Source: Thermosynechococcus sp. HN-54 (GTDB lineage: Bacteria > Cyanobacteriota > Cyanobacteriia > Thermosynechococcales > Thermosynechococcaceae). Taken from it: a stretch of 64,000 nucleotides of DNA. The notes under the pieces were generated by a model. The model was given only the letters and a program-made list of their open reading frames with translations. It ran no database searches and was not told where the DNA came from. How positions within the stretch are numbered: the stretch's first letter is position 1; every line of letters begins with the position of its first letter. Of the stretch, positions 1-9,464 are shown in pieces. The position numbers and the translations under genes are program-made. Location of the stretch: NCBI RefSeq assembly GCF_023650955.1, contig NZ_CP098039.1:1860001-1924000 (forward strand). The letters run 5' to 3'.

Positions 1-298
1 AGTCTATGAAAAGCAAATACTTTTAGATAAAAGTCTATAGATTCATCATCCTGACCCCTGATCAAAGGGAATGCTAGGGGGTAAAATTAGGTTTAATAAT
101 ATGAGAAACTAGAAAAGATTATCAATCATTATATTGTCAAAAGAAACCCCTGACCCTATGCTTGTTTAGAGATAAAAAGACGGTGTTAACGTCACGATAA
201 CAATCGGCTATCCCGTCATTATTTTCTGTAGCGATCGCCCTGATTGCAACTCTAGTTTTTGTACTGCTTACCCTTATTCTAATTAGGAGATCTTACTC
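1..298 (+). promoter_or_regulatory. Upstream region of the ccm operon
   Basis: AT-rich stretch with no supported gene. It ends in a good ribosome binding site, AGGAG, about ten bases before the ccmK2 start codon. AGTCTAT occurs twice near the left edge (positions 2 and 32), and around positions 110-127 CAAT and ATTG face each other as a small inverted repeat. The operon promoter should lie here, but I cannot place it with confidence. I did not find an exact match to the LysR-type (NdhR/CmpR) operator patterns known for inorganic-carbon genes. Confidence 0.4.
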
Positions 299-607
299 AT
301 GCCAATTGCTGTGGGAATGATTGAAACGCGCGGATTCCCCGCCGTCGTCGAAGCAGCAGACGCAATGGTAAAAGCCGCTCGCGTTACCCTTGTGGGCTAC
401 GAAAAAATTGGGAGTGGTCGGGTCACCGTGATTGTGCGGGGTGATGTCTCCGAGGTGCAAGCCTCAGTGGCTGCCGGGGTCGATTCTGCCAAGCGAGTCA
501 ATGGCGGAGAGGTGCTGTCCACGCACATCATTGCTCGTCCCCATGAAAACCTTGAGTACGTGTTGCCCATTCGCTACACAGAAGCGGTGGAGCAATTCCG
601 AAACTAA
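299..607 (+). CDS. ccmK2: Carboxysome shell protein CcmK2
   Basis: Bacterial microcompartment shell protein of 102 residues, a single BMC domain over the whole length. Hexamers of this family tile the facets of the beta-carboxysome and pass bicarbonate and sugar phosphates through a central pore; the pore loop KIGS is at residues 36-39. The start is fixed by AGGAG at the right spacing. It opens the operon ccmK2-ccmK1-ccmL-ccmM-ccmN and is followed after 86 bases by the close paralogue ccmK1. The K2/K1 naming follows the usual gene order and the shorter C-terminus of the first copy. The sequence looks intact. Confidence 0.95.
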   Translation: MPIAVGMIETRGFPAVVEAADAMVKAARVTLVGYEKIGSGRVTVIVRGDVSEVQASVAAGVDSAKRVNGGEVLSTHIIARPHENLEYVLPIRYTEAVEQFRN

Positions 608-693
608 GGGGTTTGGCAGTCCAGTAGAGTCTTCAGTTCAGTCGCTTATTCAGTGTCCAGTTCTTACCTGTTTGACGTTTAGGAGTTATTACA

Positions 694-1035
694 ATGGCAA
701 TTGCCGTCGGTATGATTGAAACCCTTGGCTTCCCCGCAGTGGTGGAAGCCGCAGATGCAATGGTGAAAGCTGCTCGCGTTACCCTAGTGGGCTATGAGAA
801 AATCGGCAGTGGTCGGGTGACCGTGATTGTCCGTGGCGATGTGTCTGAAGTGCAGGCTTCCGTCGCCGCGGGTGTTGAAAATGTGAAGCGTGTCAATGGG
901 GGTCAAGTGCTCTCCACCCACATCATTGCTCGTCCCCACGAAAACCTCGAATACGTCCTGCCGATTCGCTATACGGAAGCGGTGGAGCAATTCCGCGAAA
1001 GCGTTAGTGGTATTCGTCCGATGGGTCGCCCATAG
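694..1035 (+). CDS. ccmK1: Carboxysome shell protein CcmK1
   Basis: BMC-domain shell hexamer protein of 113 residues, nearly identical to CcmK2 over the first hundred residues (same KIGS pore loop) and then carrying an extra tail ending in IRPMGRP, as is typical for CcmK1. The start ATG is preceded by AGGAG. Its stop codon TAG (1033-1035) overlaps by one base the GTG start of ccmL, which suggests translational coupling. Its role is to form mixed or paired shell facets with CcmK2. Confidence 0.95.
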   Translation: MAIAVGMIETLGFPAVVEAADAMVKAARVTLVGYEKIGSGRVTVIVRGDVSEVQASVAAGVENVKRVNGGQVLSTHIIARPHENLEYVLPIRYTEAVEQFRESVSGIRPMGRP

Positions 1036-1334
1036 TGAAGATCGCGCGAGTGTGCGGCACCGTTACCAGTACTCAAAAGGAAGACACCTTAACGGGAGTC
1101 AAGTTTCTCGTCTTGCAATATTTGGGTGAGGACGGCGAATTTTTACCCGACTACGAAGTGGCTGCGGATACGGTTGGTGCAGGACAGGATGAGTGGGTAT
1201 TGGTAAGCCGAGGCAGTGCCGCCCGCTGTATTATCAATGGCGCCGAAAAACCCATTGACGCAGCCGTTGTCGCCATTATTGACACCGTAAGTCGGGATAA
1301 CTATTTGCTCTACAGCAAGCGTACCCAGTATTAG
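1035..1334 (+). CDS. ccmL: Carboxysome vertex protein CcmL
   Basis: CcmL/EutN-family protein of 99 residues. Pentamers of this family cap the vertices of the icosahedral carboxysome. The N-terminus MKIARVCGTV and the GSAAR segment near the middle are characteristic. It starts with GTG at 1035, sharing a base with the ccmK1 stop, so it is probably translated by re-initiation. An 18-base gap separates it from ccmM. No defect is seen. Confidence 0.95.
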   Translation: MKIARVCGTVTSTQKEDTLTGVKFLVLQYLGEDGEFLPDYEVAADTVGAGQDEWVLVSRGSAARCIINGAEKPIDAAVVAIIDTVSRDNYLLYSKRTQY

Positions 1335-3439
<2,105 letters not shown>

Positions 3440-3574
3440 ACTCACCCACCGTCATTAACTTTGGATGATTAAGAGTAGTTTGTCATCAGGTCGGGTGCAG
3501 TGATCTGTTATGTGGCTACTCCCCATACCAAGATTTCTTCCACATCTGCATTTGATTTATTTCTGCCTGCTGGG
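3440..3574. other. Convergent intergenic region with DUF305 out-of-frame tail
   Basis: Between the ccmN remnant (plus) and the DUF305 gene (minus). On the minus strand positions 3574 down to 3516 encode, out of frame with the gene, the expected end of the second DUF305 repeat (QMQMWKKSWYGE then stop). No terminator hairpin was recognised. Confidence 0.6.
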
Positions 3575-4099
3575 TTAGTAAGATGTTTTTCGCAAGCCTT
3601 TTGATTTCTTGTCGCTTAGTCTTTGCTTGTTGTGATGAAGAATCATTGCATTTATAAATCTTAGATCAAAGTTTTCGTCAGCATTCCCTAGACTCATAGT
3701 CATCATCATGGCTTCTCTTTGAGTTTCAGACATTGGCATCATGTGACCCATTTGGGAGTTCCATGCCATTGGCGTACTTCCAATTCTGGGATACCAAGTT
3801 CTTCGCCATGTTTGTAACTGAGTAATTTCTTTCTCTTGGGCTTTGATAATTTCTAGGGCAAGTTTCTTGATTTCTGGTCGCTGGGATTTTTGGATAGCTT
3901 CCTTTGCCATTGAAACTGCACCTTGATGATGAAGAATCATCGCATCGATAAATCTTAAGTCTAGGTTTTCATCTGATACACCTAGCTCCATTGTCATACC
4001 ACTCATGTTGTGACCCATTTGATGATTAGCGGCTGCTGCTATTCCTGAATTCAGAGCAAGAGCAACCACTAAAATGGGCGTATAAATTTTTGACGTCAT
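3575..4099 (-). CDS. Secreted DUF305 protein, second repeat damaged
   Basis: DUF305 proteins are periplasmic, His/Met-rich four-helix proteins often linked to copper or other metal handling; the molecular role is unknown. The start at 4099 has AGGAAG upstream and gives a signal peptide (KIYTPILVVALALNSGIAAA). Repeat 1 (about residues 40-100) is complete: DLRFIDAMILHH then IKKLALEI and WRRTWYP. Repeat 2 begins the same way (DLRFINAMILHH) but then reads nonsense to a premature stop. The lost part is found downstream in another frame (QEIKRLAKNIL). Compared with repeat 1, 28 bases are missing after the HH codons. The product is 174 residues. Repeat 1 could still function. Confidence 0.75.
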   Translation of the reverse strand: MTSKIYTPILVVALALNSGIAAAANHQMGHNMSGMTMELGVSDENLDLRFIDAMILHHQGAVSMAKEAIQKSQRPEIKKLALEIIKAQEKEITQLQTWRRTWYPRIGSTPMAWNSQMGHMMPMSETQREAMMMTMSLGNADENFDLRFINAMILHHNKQRLSDKKSKGLRKTSY

Positions 4100-4152
4100 A
4101 ACTTTACTTCCTAATTTTTTGGCTCTAGCTTTAGCATAAGCATAACAATACG

Positions 4153-5502
4153 CTAGGCCGCAGTGAGTAGAGCAACGGTTTCCACATGGGCGGTTTGCGG
4201 AAACATATCGAGGGGCTGAATTTTTGCGAGTTGATAGGCACCGGTAGCGCAGAGGTGAGCTAGATCCCGTGCCAAGGTGGCGGGGTGACAACTCACATAG
4301 AGAATGCGCGGCGGACGAGTGCGGAGGATGGCATCAAGAACGGGGCGATCGCACCCTTTGCGCGGGGGATCGAGAATCAGCACATCTATAGCCTGATTGT
4401 ACTGAGGCAGCCACTCTTCTGCTCTAGCACAGAGAAATTGAGCATTCTTAACGCCATTGTGCTGGGCGTTGGCGATCGCCTGCTGTACCGAGGCAGGATG
4501 CACTTCCACACCAATCACTTCAGCCACAGCACCCGCAAGGGGTAGGCTCAGCGTCCCGACGCCACAGTAGAGATCCACCAATCGTTCGCGACCCGTTGGC
4601 GCAATCCATTCTTGGAGGATGGTAACCAGTTGCTCCGCTTGCGCCGTGTTGACCTGAAAAAATGTGGTTGAAGCAATCTGAAACCTCACCCCTGCCATCT
4701 CTTCCCAAAGGTACGATCGCCCAGCCAGTACTTGTGTCTCGTCACCAAAGATGCGATTTCCCACTTGATCATTGAAGTTGACACAGACCCCCACCACTCC
4801 TTGAAACCGCTGTAACCACGTTTCTGCCTGTGCCGCAAACCTAGGGGGCAATGCTCCCGCTAGCACGAGGGTAATGAGCTGCTCCCCTGTGCGCTGACCT
4901 ATGCGCAAACCAAGGTGGCGAAACCCCGGTTCATGGGTACGCTCGTTGTAGATTGGCCAAGGGTGTAACTCCTGCTTTAGGGCAGCCAATAGGGGGTTGA
5001 GACGTGGATCTTGGACTGGACATTGATTGAGGTTCACCAGATCATGGGAGCCTTTTTGGTAATAGCCAGCAACAACCGTTCCCCGCCGCCGACCAAGGGG
5101 GTAGGTCACTTTATTGCGATAGCCAAAGGGGTGGGGAGCAGCCACAATTGGCAAAAAGATTTGCGGCTCTAGATGACCAATGCGGGCGATCGCATCCTTC
5201 ACCAGTTGTTCTTTGGCTGCCAATTGCGCCCCATAGGCCACACACTGCCACTGACAGCCGCCACACTTATCGGCAACAATACAGCTGGGGCGTACCCGCT
5301 GCTCTGAGGGCTGCACCACCTCCAGTATTTTGGCATGGGCGTATTGACGCTTCACATGGGTCAGTCGCACCCGTAGGCGATCGCCGGGAACCGTATCGGC
5401 CACCAAAACGACGCGACCCTGCCAGCGTCCTACCCCTTCCCCTGTGTGGTTTAAGGAGCCAATCGTTAACTCAATGGTGGCACCCTGCTGCCAAACGGTC
5501 AT
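4153..5502 (-). CDS. rlmD: 23S rRNA (uracil-5-)-methyltransferase RlmD-type
   Basis: SAM-dependent RNA m5U methyltransferase of the RumA/RlmD/TrmA group, about 449 residues. An N-terminal TRAM domain (about residues 10-65) is followed by a 4Fe-4S cysteine cluster (C-x5-C-G-G-C, KCGGCQW), a central domain, and a Rossmann methyltransferase domain with DLYCGVGTLSLPL for SAM, DPPRKG, and the catalytic cysteine in YVSCHPATLARD. I chose the ATG at 5502 because family members start shortly before the TRAM domain; an upstream ATG at 5571 would add 23 residues without homology. Which uridine it modifies (1939 or 747) cannot be told from sequence alone. Confidence 0.85.
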   Translation of the reverse strand: MTVWQQGATIELTIGSLNHTGEGVGRWQGRVVLVADTVPGDRLRVRLTHVKRQYAHAKILEVVQPSEQRVRPSCIVADKCGGCQWQCVAYGAQLAAKEQLVKDAIARIGHLEPQIFLPIVAAPHPFGYRNKVTYPLGRRRGTVVAGYYQKGSHDLVNLNQCPVQDPRLNPLLAALKQELHPWPIYNERTHEPGFRHLGLRIGQRTGEQLITLVLAGALPPRFAAQAETWLQRFQGVVGVCVNFNDQVGNRIFGDETQVLAGRSYLWEEMAGVRFQIASTTFFQVNTAQAEQLVTILQEWIAPTGRERLVDLYCGVGTLSLPLAGAVAEVIGVEVHPASVQQAIANAQHNGVKNAQFLCARAEEWLPQYNQAIDVLILDPPRKGCDRPVLDAILRTRPPRILYVSCHPATLARDLAHLCATGAYQLAKIQPLDMFPQTAHVETVALLTAA

Positions 5503-5646
5503 CAATTGATTTACGTCTGATTTACAGTTAAGACCAGCAAACGTTAGGGATACGTTAAGGAGACCAAGCATGCTCTATTTTCGCTGCTATACTGCAAGCG
5601 GTGCAATCCGACGTTTGTACTGAAGTCATTTTGGAGTCAATCCCCT

Positions 5647-6171
5647 ATGTTGAAGCGTCTTTCGCCTTGGTTACTTGCGCTAGCACTACCCGTGGGTGCC
5701 TTCTTCACTACCCCTGCTAAAGCGGCCAATTTTATCTCCCTCACCTATGGCCCTTTTCAGCGCTCCTTCCCCATGTCAGAGCTAGAGGAATTTGTGTCCA
5801 CTCAAGAAGCCACGGGGGAATTGCGAGCATTGATGCGGCTAGTTCCCAAAGATGACCAAGCCAAGCTCCTAGAATTTTTGGGCATGCGGCTGCCCTTTAA
5901 TGTCGTCCAAACCAATAAAATTCTGTCTAGTCCCATTGGTAAAGATTTACTCAAACAATTTTCTGAAGTTACGATTCGCCGCGATAAAGCCGGTGAAGTT
6001 GCCCTCCGTGGTGCCATGCTCACCGCCGCTGCCTCTCCTGAGGGCTTGAGCATGATGTCGTTCCTAAAAAACTATCCCGCTGAAACCATTAACCTTGATT
6101 TGCGCAAACTCAACAAAATGCTCAAGAAACAAGACGGCATTATGAGTATGCTGGGTAAGTTGCGCCCATAA
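5647..6171 (+). CDS. Secreted DUF1400 protein
   Basis: A 174-residue exported protein with a clear signal peptide (positively charged MLKR, hydrophobic core, cut after AKA near residue 26). The mature part (FISLTYGPFQRSFPM and later LRLPF-type segments) resembles DUF1400, a cyanobacterial family often found at the N-terminus of predicted alpha/beta hydrolases. No hydrolase catalytic domain follows here, so the domain stands alone. Start ATG follows GGAGTCAATCCCCT. It is monocistronic and followed by a terminator. Function unknown. Confidence 0.7.
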   Translation: MLKRLSPWLLALALPVGAFFTTPAKAANFISLTYGPFQRSFPMSELEEFVSTQEATGELRALMRLVPKDDQAKLLEFLGMRLPFNVVQTNKILSSPIGKDLLKQFSEVTIRRDKAGEVALRGAMLTAAASPEGLSMMSFLKNYPAETINLDLRKLNKMLKKQDGIMSMLGKLRP

Positions 6172-6211
6172 TCGCAAACGATTAAGCAAAAAGAACAATT
6201 AACAATTCCAG

Positions 6212-6241
6212 TGCAGGGGTACAAAGACTCCTGCATTTTTT
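6212..6241 (+). terminator. Rho-independent terminator after DUF1400 gene
   Basis: Perfect 6-bp stem TGCAGG (6212-6217) with CCTGCA (6230-6235), 12-base loop, followed by six T. It sits between the plus-strand DUF1400 gene and the 3' end of the minus-strand mreD. Confidence 0.8.
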
Positions 6242-6249
6242 GTCGCAAT

Positions 6250-6777
6250 CTACTCCTGCTCTCGCAACCACGTCCACCAGCGATTCAAGGGCGCATAGAG
6301 CAAGGGTGCCCAAAGACTACTCATAATGGCTGAGCTAAGCGCCACCTGCCGATGGTGTTGCCAAATCTCCTCGAGGGGCAAGCCACTCACAAGGCTCATT
6401 TGCATCGCCATGACCGTTTGCTGAAGAATAGCCATTGCAAAGGTCATCAGAGCAACGGAAATAAAATCCTCAGAAACAAAGCGCTGCTTTTGCATCAGGG
6501 CGGTCAGCCCCCCCACTACTGCTAAGCCCACTGCATGACTAGGGTGAGCACTGACTAAGCCATCTTGAATCCAACCGAGGGCAATACCCGCCAGTACCCC
6601 TTGACCCCACGATCGCTTGACACTCCAGACCACCACCCAAATTAAAAACCAGTCTGGCACCAATAGATGCAAGTTGGGTAAGTGAATAAAACTCAGCAGG
6701 GCACAGAGTCCCACAGAGCTAATAATAATCAGCCAGTTCAGACTAGTTCGCTGTAAAGGTGTCTGTCGGTTCAGCAT
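6250..6777 (-). CDS. mreD: Rod-shape determining protein MreD
   Basis: Integral membrane protein of about 175 residues with five or six hydrophobic helices, the third gene of a mreB-mreC-mreD set. MreD helps anchor the elongasome to the membrane. I prefer the ATG at 6777 (MLNRQTP); it overlaps the mreC 3' end by 35 bases, which is consistent with coupled translation. Sequence conservation in MreD is low, so the call leans on position and topology. Confidence 0.8.
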   Translation of the reverse strand: MLNRQTPLQRTSLNWLIIISSVGLCALLSFIHLPNLHLLVPDWFLIWVVVWSVKRSWGQGVLAGIALGWIQDGLVSAHPSHAVGLAVVGGLTALMQKQRFVSEDFISVALMTFAMAILQQTVMAMQMSLVSGLPLEEIWQHHRQVALSSAIMSSLWAPLLYAPLNRWWTWLREQE

Positions 6778-7507
6778 AGGGAATGACCGTAACCCACTCG
6801 AGGCGATCAAGGGGGGCGCCGAGAATCACTGTGGCATGGGGACGGGTGGGATCGCTCAGTTCCACCGATTGCACCTCGCCAATGGGAATGCCCGCTGGAT
6901 AGAGGCTACTGAGGGCTGAGGTATAGAGGACATCCTTGGGCTGCACCTTCGGATCCTTCTCCAAAAACTCGACAATCACTTGCTGGTTGAGCTGTCCCCG
7001 CAAAATCCCCATTTGCCGTGTCCGACCCACCACAACGCCGACTCGACTGGCGGGATCCGTGAGCAACATCACCCGACTGGTATTGGGAGTAATGCTGGTA
7101 ATGCGCCCCACAAGACCCCCGTTGCCGACCACGACTGAACCAATGGTGAGACCCTGACGACTGCCTTCTCCCAACAGGAGCGATCGCCACCACTGATCGG
7201 AACTACGACCAATCACTGGTACAACGCGGCCATTGAAATTCGGCAACATGGGTGCATTGAGCAGTTGGCGTAGGCGTTGGTTTTCTGCTTGAAGGGCTGC
7301 CAGTTGCTGCTCCAGTTGCCAAGTGCGGGCTTGAATCAGGGCTTGCTGCTCTGCCACCGAGCCTTGAAAGGGCAACCTCAGCAGGCGGTACAGCTCTCGA
7401 ATGGCTGCTCCATTGGTCTCACGCAAGATCCAAGTGCTCGTGAGTGCCAACGCTGCAATAATTAGGCCACCCGCATACCGCTCCCACCAGCGCAGCAAAA
7501 AAGCCAT
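6743..7507 (-). CDS. mreC: Rod-shape determining protein MreC
   Basis: 254-residue elongasome scaffold: one N-terminal transmembrane helix (about residues 12-30), a coiled coil (about 55-90, QLAALQAENQRLRQLL), then the two-lobed beta domain that interacts with penicillin-binding proteins in the periplasm (VIGRSSDQWWRSLLLGEGS..G, VGRITSITPNTSRV). It follows mreB after 12 bases and overlaps mreD, so the three genes form one operon on the minus strand. Confidence 0.93.
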   Translation of the reverse strand: MAFLLRWWERYAGGLIIAALALTSTWILRETNGAAIRELYRLLRLPFQGSVAEQQALIQARTWQLEQQLAALQAENQRLRQLLNAPMLPNFNGRVVPVIGRSSDQWWRSLLLGEGSRQGLTIGSVVVGNGGLVGRITSITPNTSRVMLLTDPASRVGVVVGRTRQMGILRGQLNQQVIVEFLEKDPKVQPKDVLYTSALSSLYPAGIPIGEVQSVELSDPTRPHATVILGAPLDRLEWVTVIPYAEPTDTFTAN

Positions 7508-7519
7508 GGTTATCTATCC

Positions 7520-8560
7520 TTAACCAATGACCGTCGGTTGATTGGAAAAGACACGGGCTAAATCCTTGAAGTTCTCAAGGACACGACCGGTGCCCATCAC
7601 GACACAACGGAGTGGATCTGCCGCCACATGGACGACAATGCCCGTTTCATGGCTAATCAGGGTATCTAGACCCCGCAGCAGCGCCCCACCGCCTGCTAAC
7701 ATAATGCCCCGATCCACAATGTCGGCTGCCAGCTCTGGGGGCGTCCGCTCAAGGGTACGTTTAATTGCTTCAATAATGGCCGAGAGGGGTTCGGCCATGC
7801 TTTCGCGGATTTCCGCTGCTTTGACCACGACGGTGCGCGGTAGGCCAGAGAGTTGGTGTAGCCCCCGCACTTCCATGGATTCGGAGTCATAGCTGTCGTT
7901 GGGGTAGGCAGAGCCAATGCGAATCTTGATCTCTTCGGCTGTGCGTTCACCAATAATCAGGTTGTGCACTTTTTTCAGATACTGGACAATGGCTTCGGAA
8001 ATTTCATCGCCAGCAACCCGTACGGATTCACTCAAAACGGTGCCCTGTAAGCTGAGAACCGCCACTTCCGTCGTGCCACCGCCAATGTCCACAATCATGT
8101 TGCCCGTCGGTTCTTCCACGGGTAAACCCGCACCGAAGGCGGCGGCCACGGGTTCATCAATCAAATACACTTCCCGCGCGCCAGCACCGCGAGCGGCATC
8201 CTCAATGGCACGGCGTTCAACACCAGTTACGCCACTGGGAATGCCAATCACGACACGGGGGGCAAACAAATTCTTACCGCCGTGCACTTGGCGCATAAAG
8301 TGCTTCAGCATGAGTTCAGCCCGCTCAAAATCGGCAATGACGCCATCCCGCAGGGGACGTACGGCCACGACATTGCCCGGTGTGCGCCCCAGCATTCGCT
8401 TTGCTTCAACACCAACGGCAAGGGGTTGTTTGGTATTTTGGTCAATAGCAACAACGGAGGGTTCCTCTAAAACCACACCCCGCCCAGACACATAAACCAG
8501 GGTGTTGGCTGTGCCCAAGTCAATGCCAATGTCTCGTGATAGCCGACTAAATACTCCCAC
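7520..8560 (-). CDS. mreB: Rod-shape determining actin MreB
   Basis: 346-residue bacterial actin that positions cell-wall synthesis. Start is GTG at 8560. Nucleotide-binding motifs are in place: phosphate 1 DLGTANTLVY, phosphate 2 DIGGGTTEVAVLS, adenosine motif LAGGGALLRGLD. Full length for the family. The 170 bases upstream contain TTACAAT-like -10 sequences on the minus strand, consistent with its own promoter. Confidence 0.96.
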   Translation of the reverse strand: MGVFSRLSRDIGIDLGTANTLVYVSGRGVVLEEPSVVAIDQNTKQPLAVGVEAKRMLGRTPGNVVAVRPLRDGVIADFERAELMLKHFMRQVHGGKNLFAPRVVIGIPSGVTGVERRAIEDAARGAGAREVYLIDEPVAAAFGAGLPVEEPTGNMIVDIGGGTTEVAVLSLQGTVLSESVRVAGDEISEAIVQYLKKVHNLIIGERTAEEIKIRIGSAYPNDSYDSESMEVRGLHQLSGLPRTVVVKAAEIRESMAEPLSAIIEAIKRTLERTPPELAADIVDRGIMLAGGGALLRGLDTLISHETGIVVHVAADPLRCVVMGTGRVLENFKDLARVFSNQPTVIG

Positions 8561-8729
8561 GATGGTGTACCCCTTCTTTGAATCCTGTTGATTGTAACAG
8601 TGCCGTTACCAAAAAACGTGATGGCAAGATTGTATTACGTTTTGTTTGGAAAATCTCGGTGGGTTATCCCTATATCCAGACTTTTTGCTAAAGAGTGATG
8701 ACGTCTCTTGGCGAGTCACCCAAAGCCGA

Positions 8730-9089
8730 CTATTGATTCACCGCATCCTCTTCATCGGGATCACTCAAGGCCATGCCATTGGCTTCACGACGCAGGGTTT
8801 GCCGCTGTTGCTGGGTGACTTCAATACCGACGGCGATCGCTTCCTTAAGCCGTTCTAAGGTGGCCTGCCAGCGTTCTTGGGTGGTTTCTGAGAGGCGATC
8901 GCGATGTTGTTCAAAACTAGCAGTAATGTCTTCGAGCAGTTCGGGTAGGGCATCAGCGGATTTGCGCAGCAATTGTCGGGTTTCTTTACCGGAGCGGGGG
9001 GCAATCAGCAGCCCCACAAGTGTACCAATCGCACTCCCTAGGAGCAGACCACCCCAAAAGGCACCACCGCCACCCTGTTGCTGACTCAT
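8730..9089 (-). CDS. YtxH-like membrane-anchored protein
   Basis: 119 residues, start ATG at 9089 preceded by AAGGAG. A Gly-rich N-terminus and one membrane segment (FWGGLLLGSAIGTLVGLLIAP) followed by RSGKETR and amphipathic helices match the YtxH (gas-vesicle-protein-like) family, whose members are stress-related in Bacillus but functionally unknown in cyanobacteria. The start overlaps the stop of the upstream 107-residue membrane gene as ATGA, so the two are coupled. Confidence 0.75.
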   Translation of the reverse strand: MSQQQGGGGAFWGGLLLGSAIGTLVGLLIAPRSGKETRQLLRKSADALPELLEDITASFEQHRDRLSETTQERWQATLERLKEAIAVGIEVTQQQRQTLRREANGMALSDPDEEDAVNQ

Positions 9090-9409
9090 CGCTTTCTCCT
9101 TTGCAGGCGGACACCATATCGCCCTATCCAGCTTATCAAGGTTAAAAATAGACGGACATTGCGCTGTTGCCGACGCCATTTGGGCAATTGCGATCGCAAG
9201 CCCGACACCCCCCGCTGGCCAATGATAATCACGTCAGGAGCACCGCCCAAAACGCCATGAGTACTGCGCTCCGCATCCAGTAGCGCACGGGACACCCCCC
9301 GTAGAATTTGCCGCAACTTGACCAACTGCCATGCCAACCACAGGGCAATCAGCGCAATCAGGCAATTGCAGCCAATGACAATCCAAACCATTCGCGGCGT
9401 AGGGGGCAT
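9086..9409 (-). CDS. Small membrane protein, cyanobacterial hypothetical
   Basis: 107 residues with one N-terminal transmembrane helix (MVWIVIGCNCLIALIALWLAWQ), then a helical, basic cytosolic tail (KWRRQQRNVR). The tail includes APDVIIIGQRGV. The four-base ATGA overlap with the YtxH-like gene makes a two-gene unit. I do not recognise a named family. An alternative start is the ATG six codons later. Confidence 0.6.
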   Translation of the reverse strand: MPPTPRMVWIVIGCNCLIALIALWLAWQLVKLRQILRGVSRALLDAERSTHGVLGGAPDVIIIGQRGVSGLRSQLPKWRRQQRNVRLFLTLISWIGRYGVRLQRRKR

Positions 9410-9464
9410 CGAAGTTTACAATTGTTGGTTTATCTTTTCATAGATTGCCACAGCCTAGTTTACC

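Noticed and set aside
99-135. NdhR/CmpR-type operator upstream of ccmK2
   Set aside because: Only a loose CAAT/ATTG inverted pair is present; spacing does not match the known patterns.
8646-8858. Plus-strand frame near mreB
   Set aside because: Covers the mreB upstream region and the YtxH-like gene in antisense; no ribosome site.
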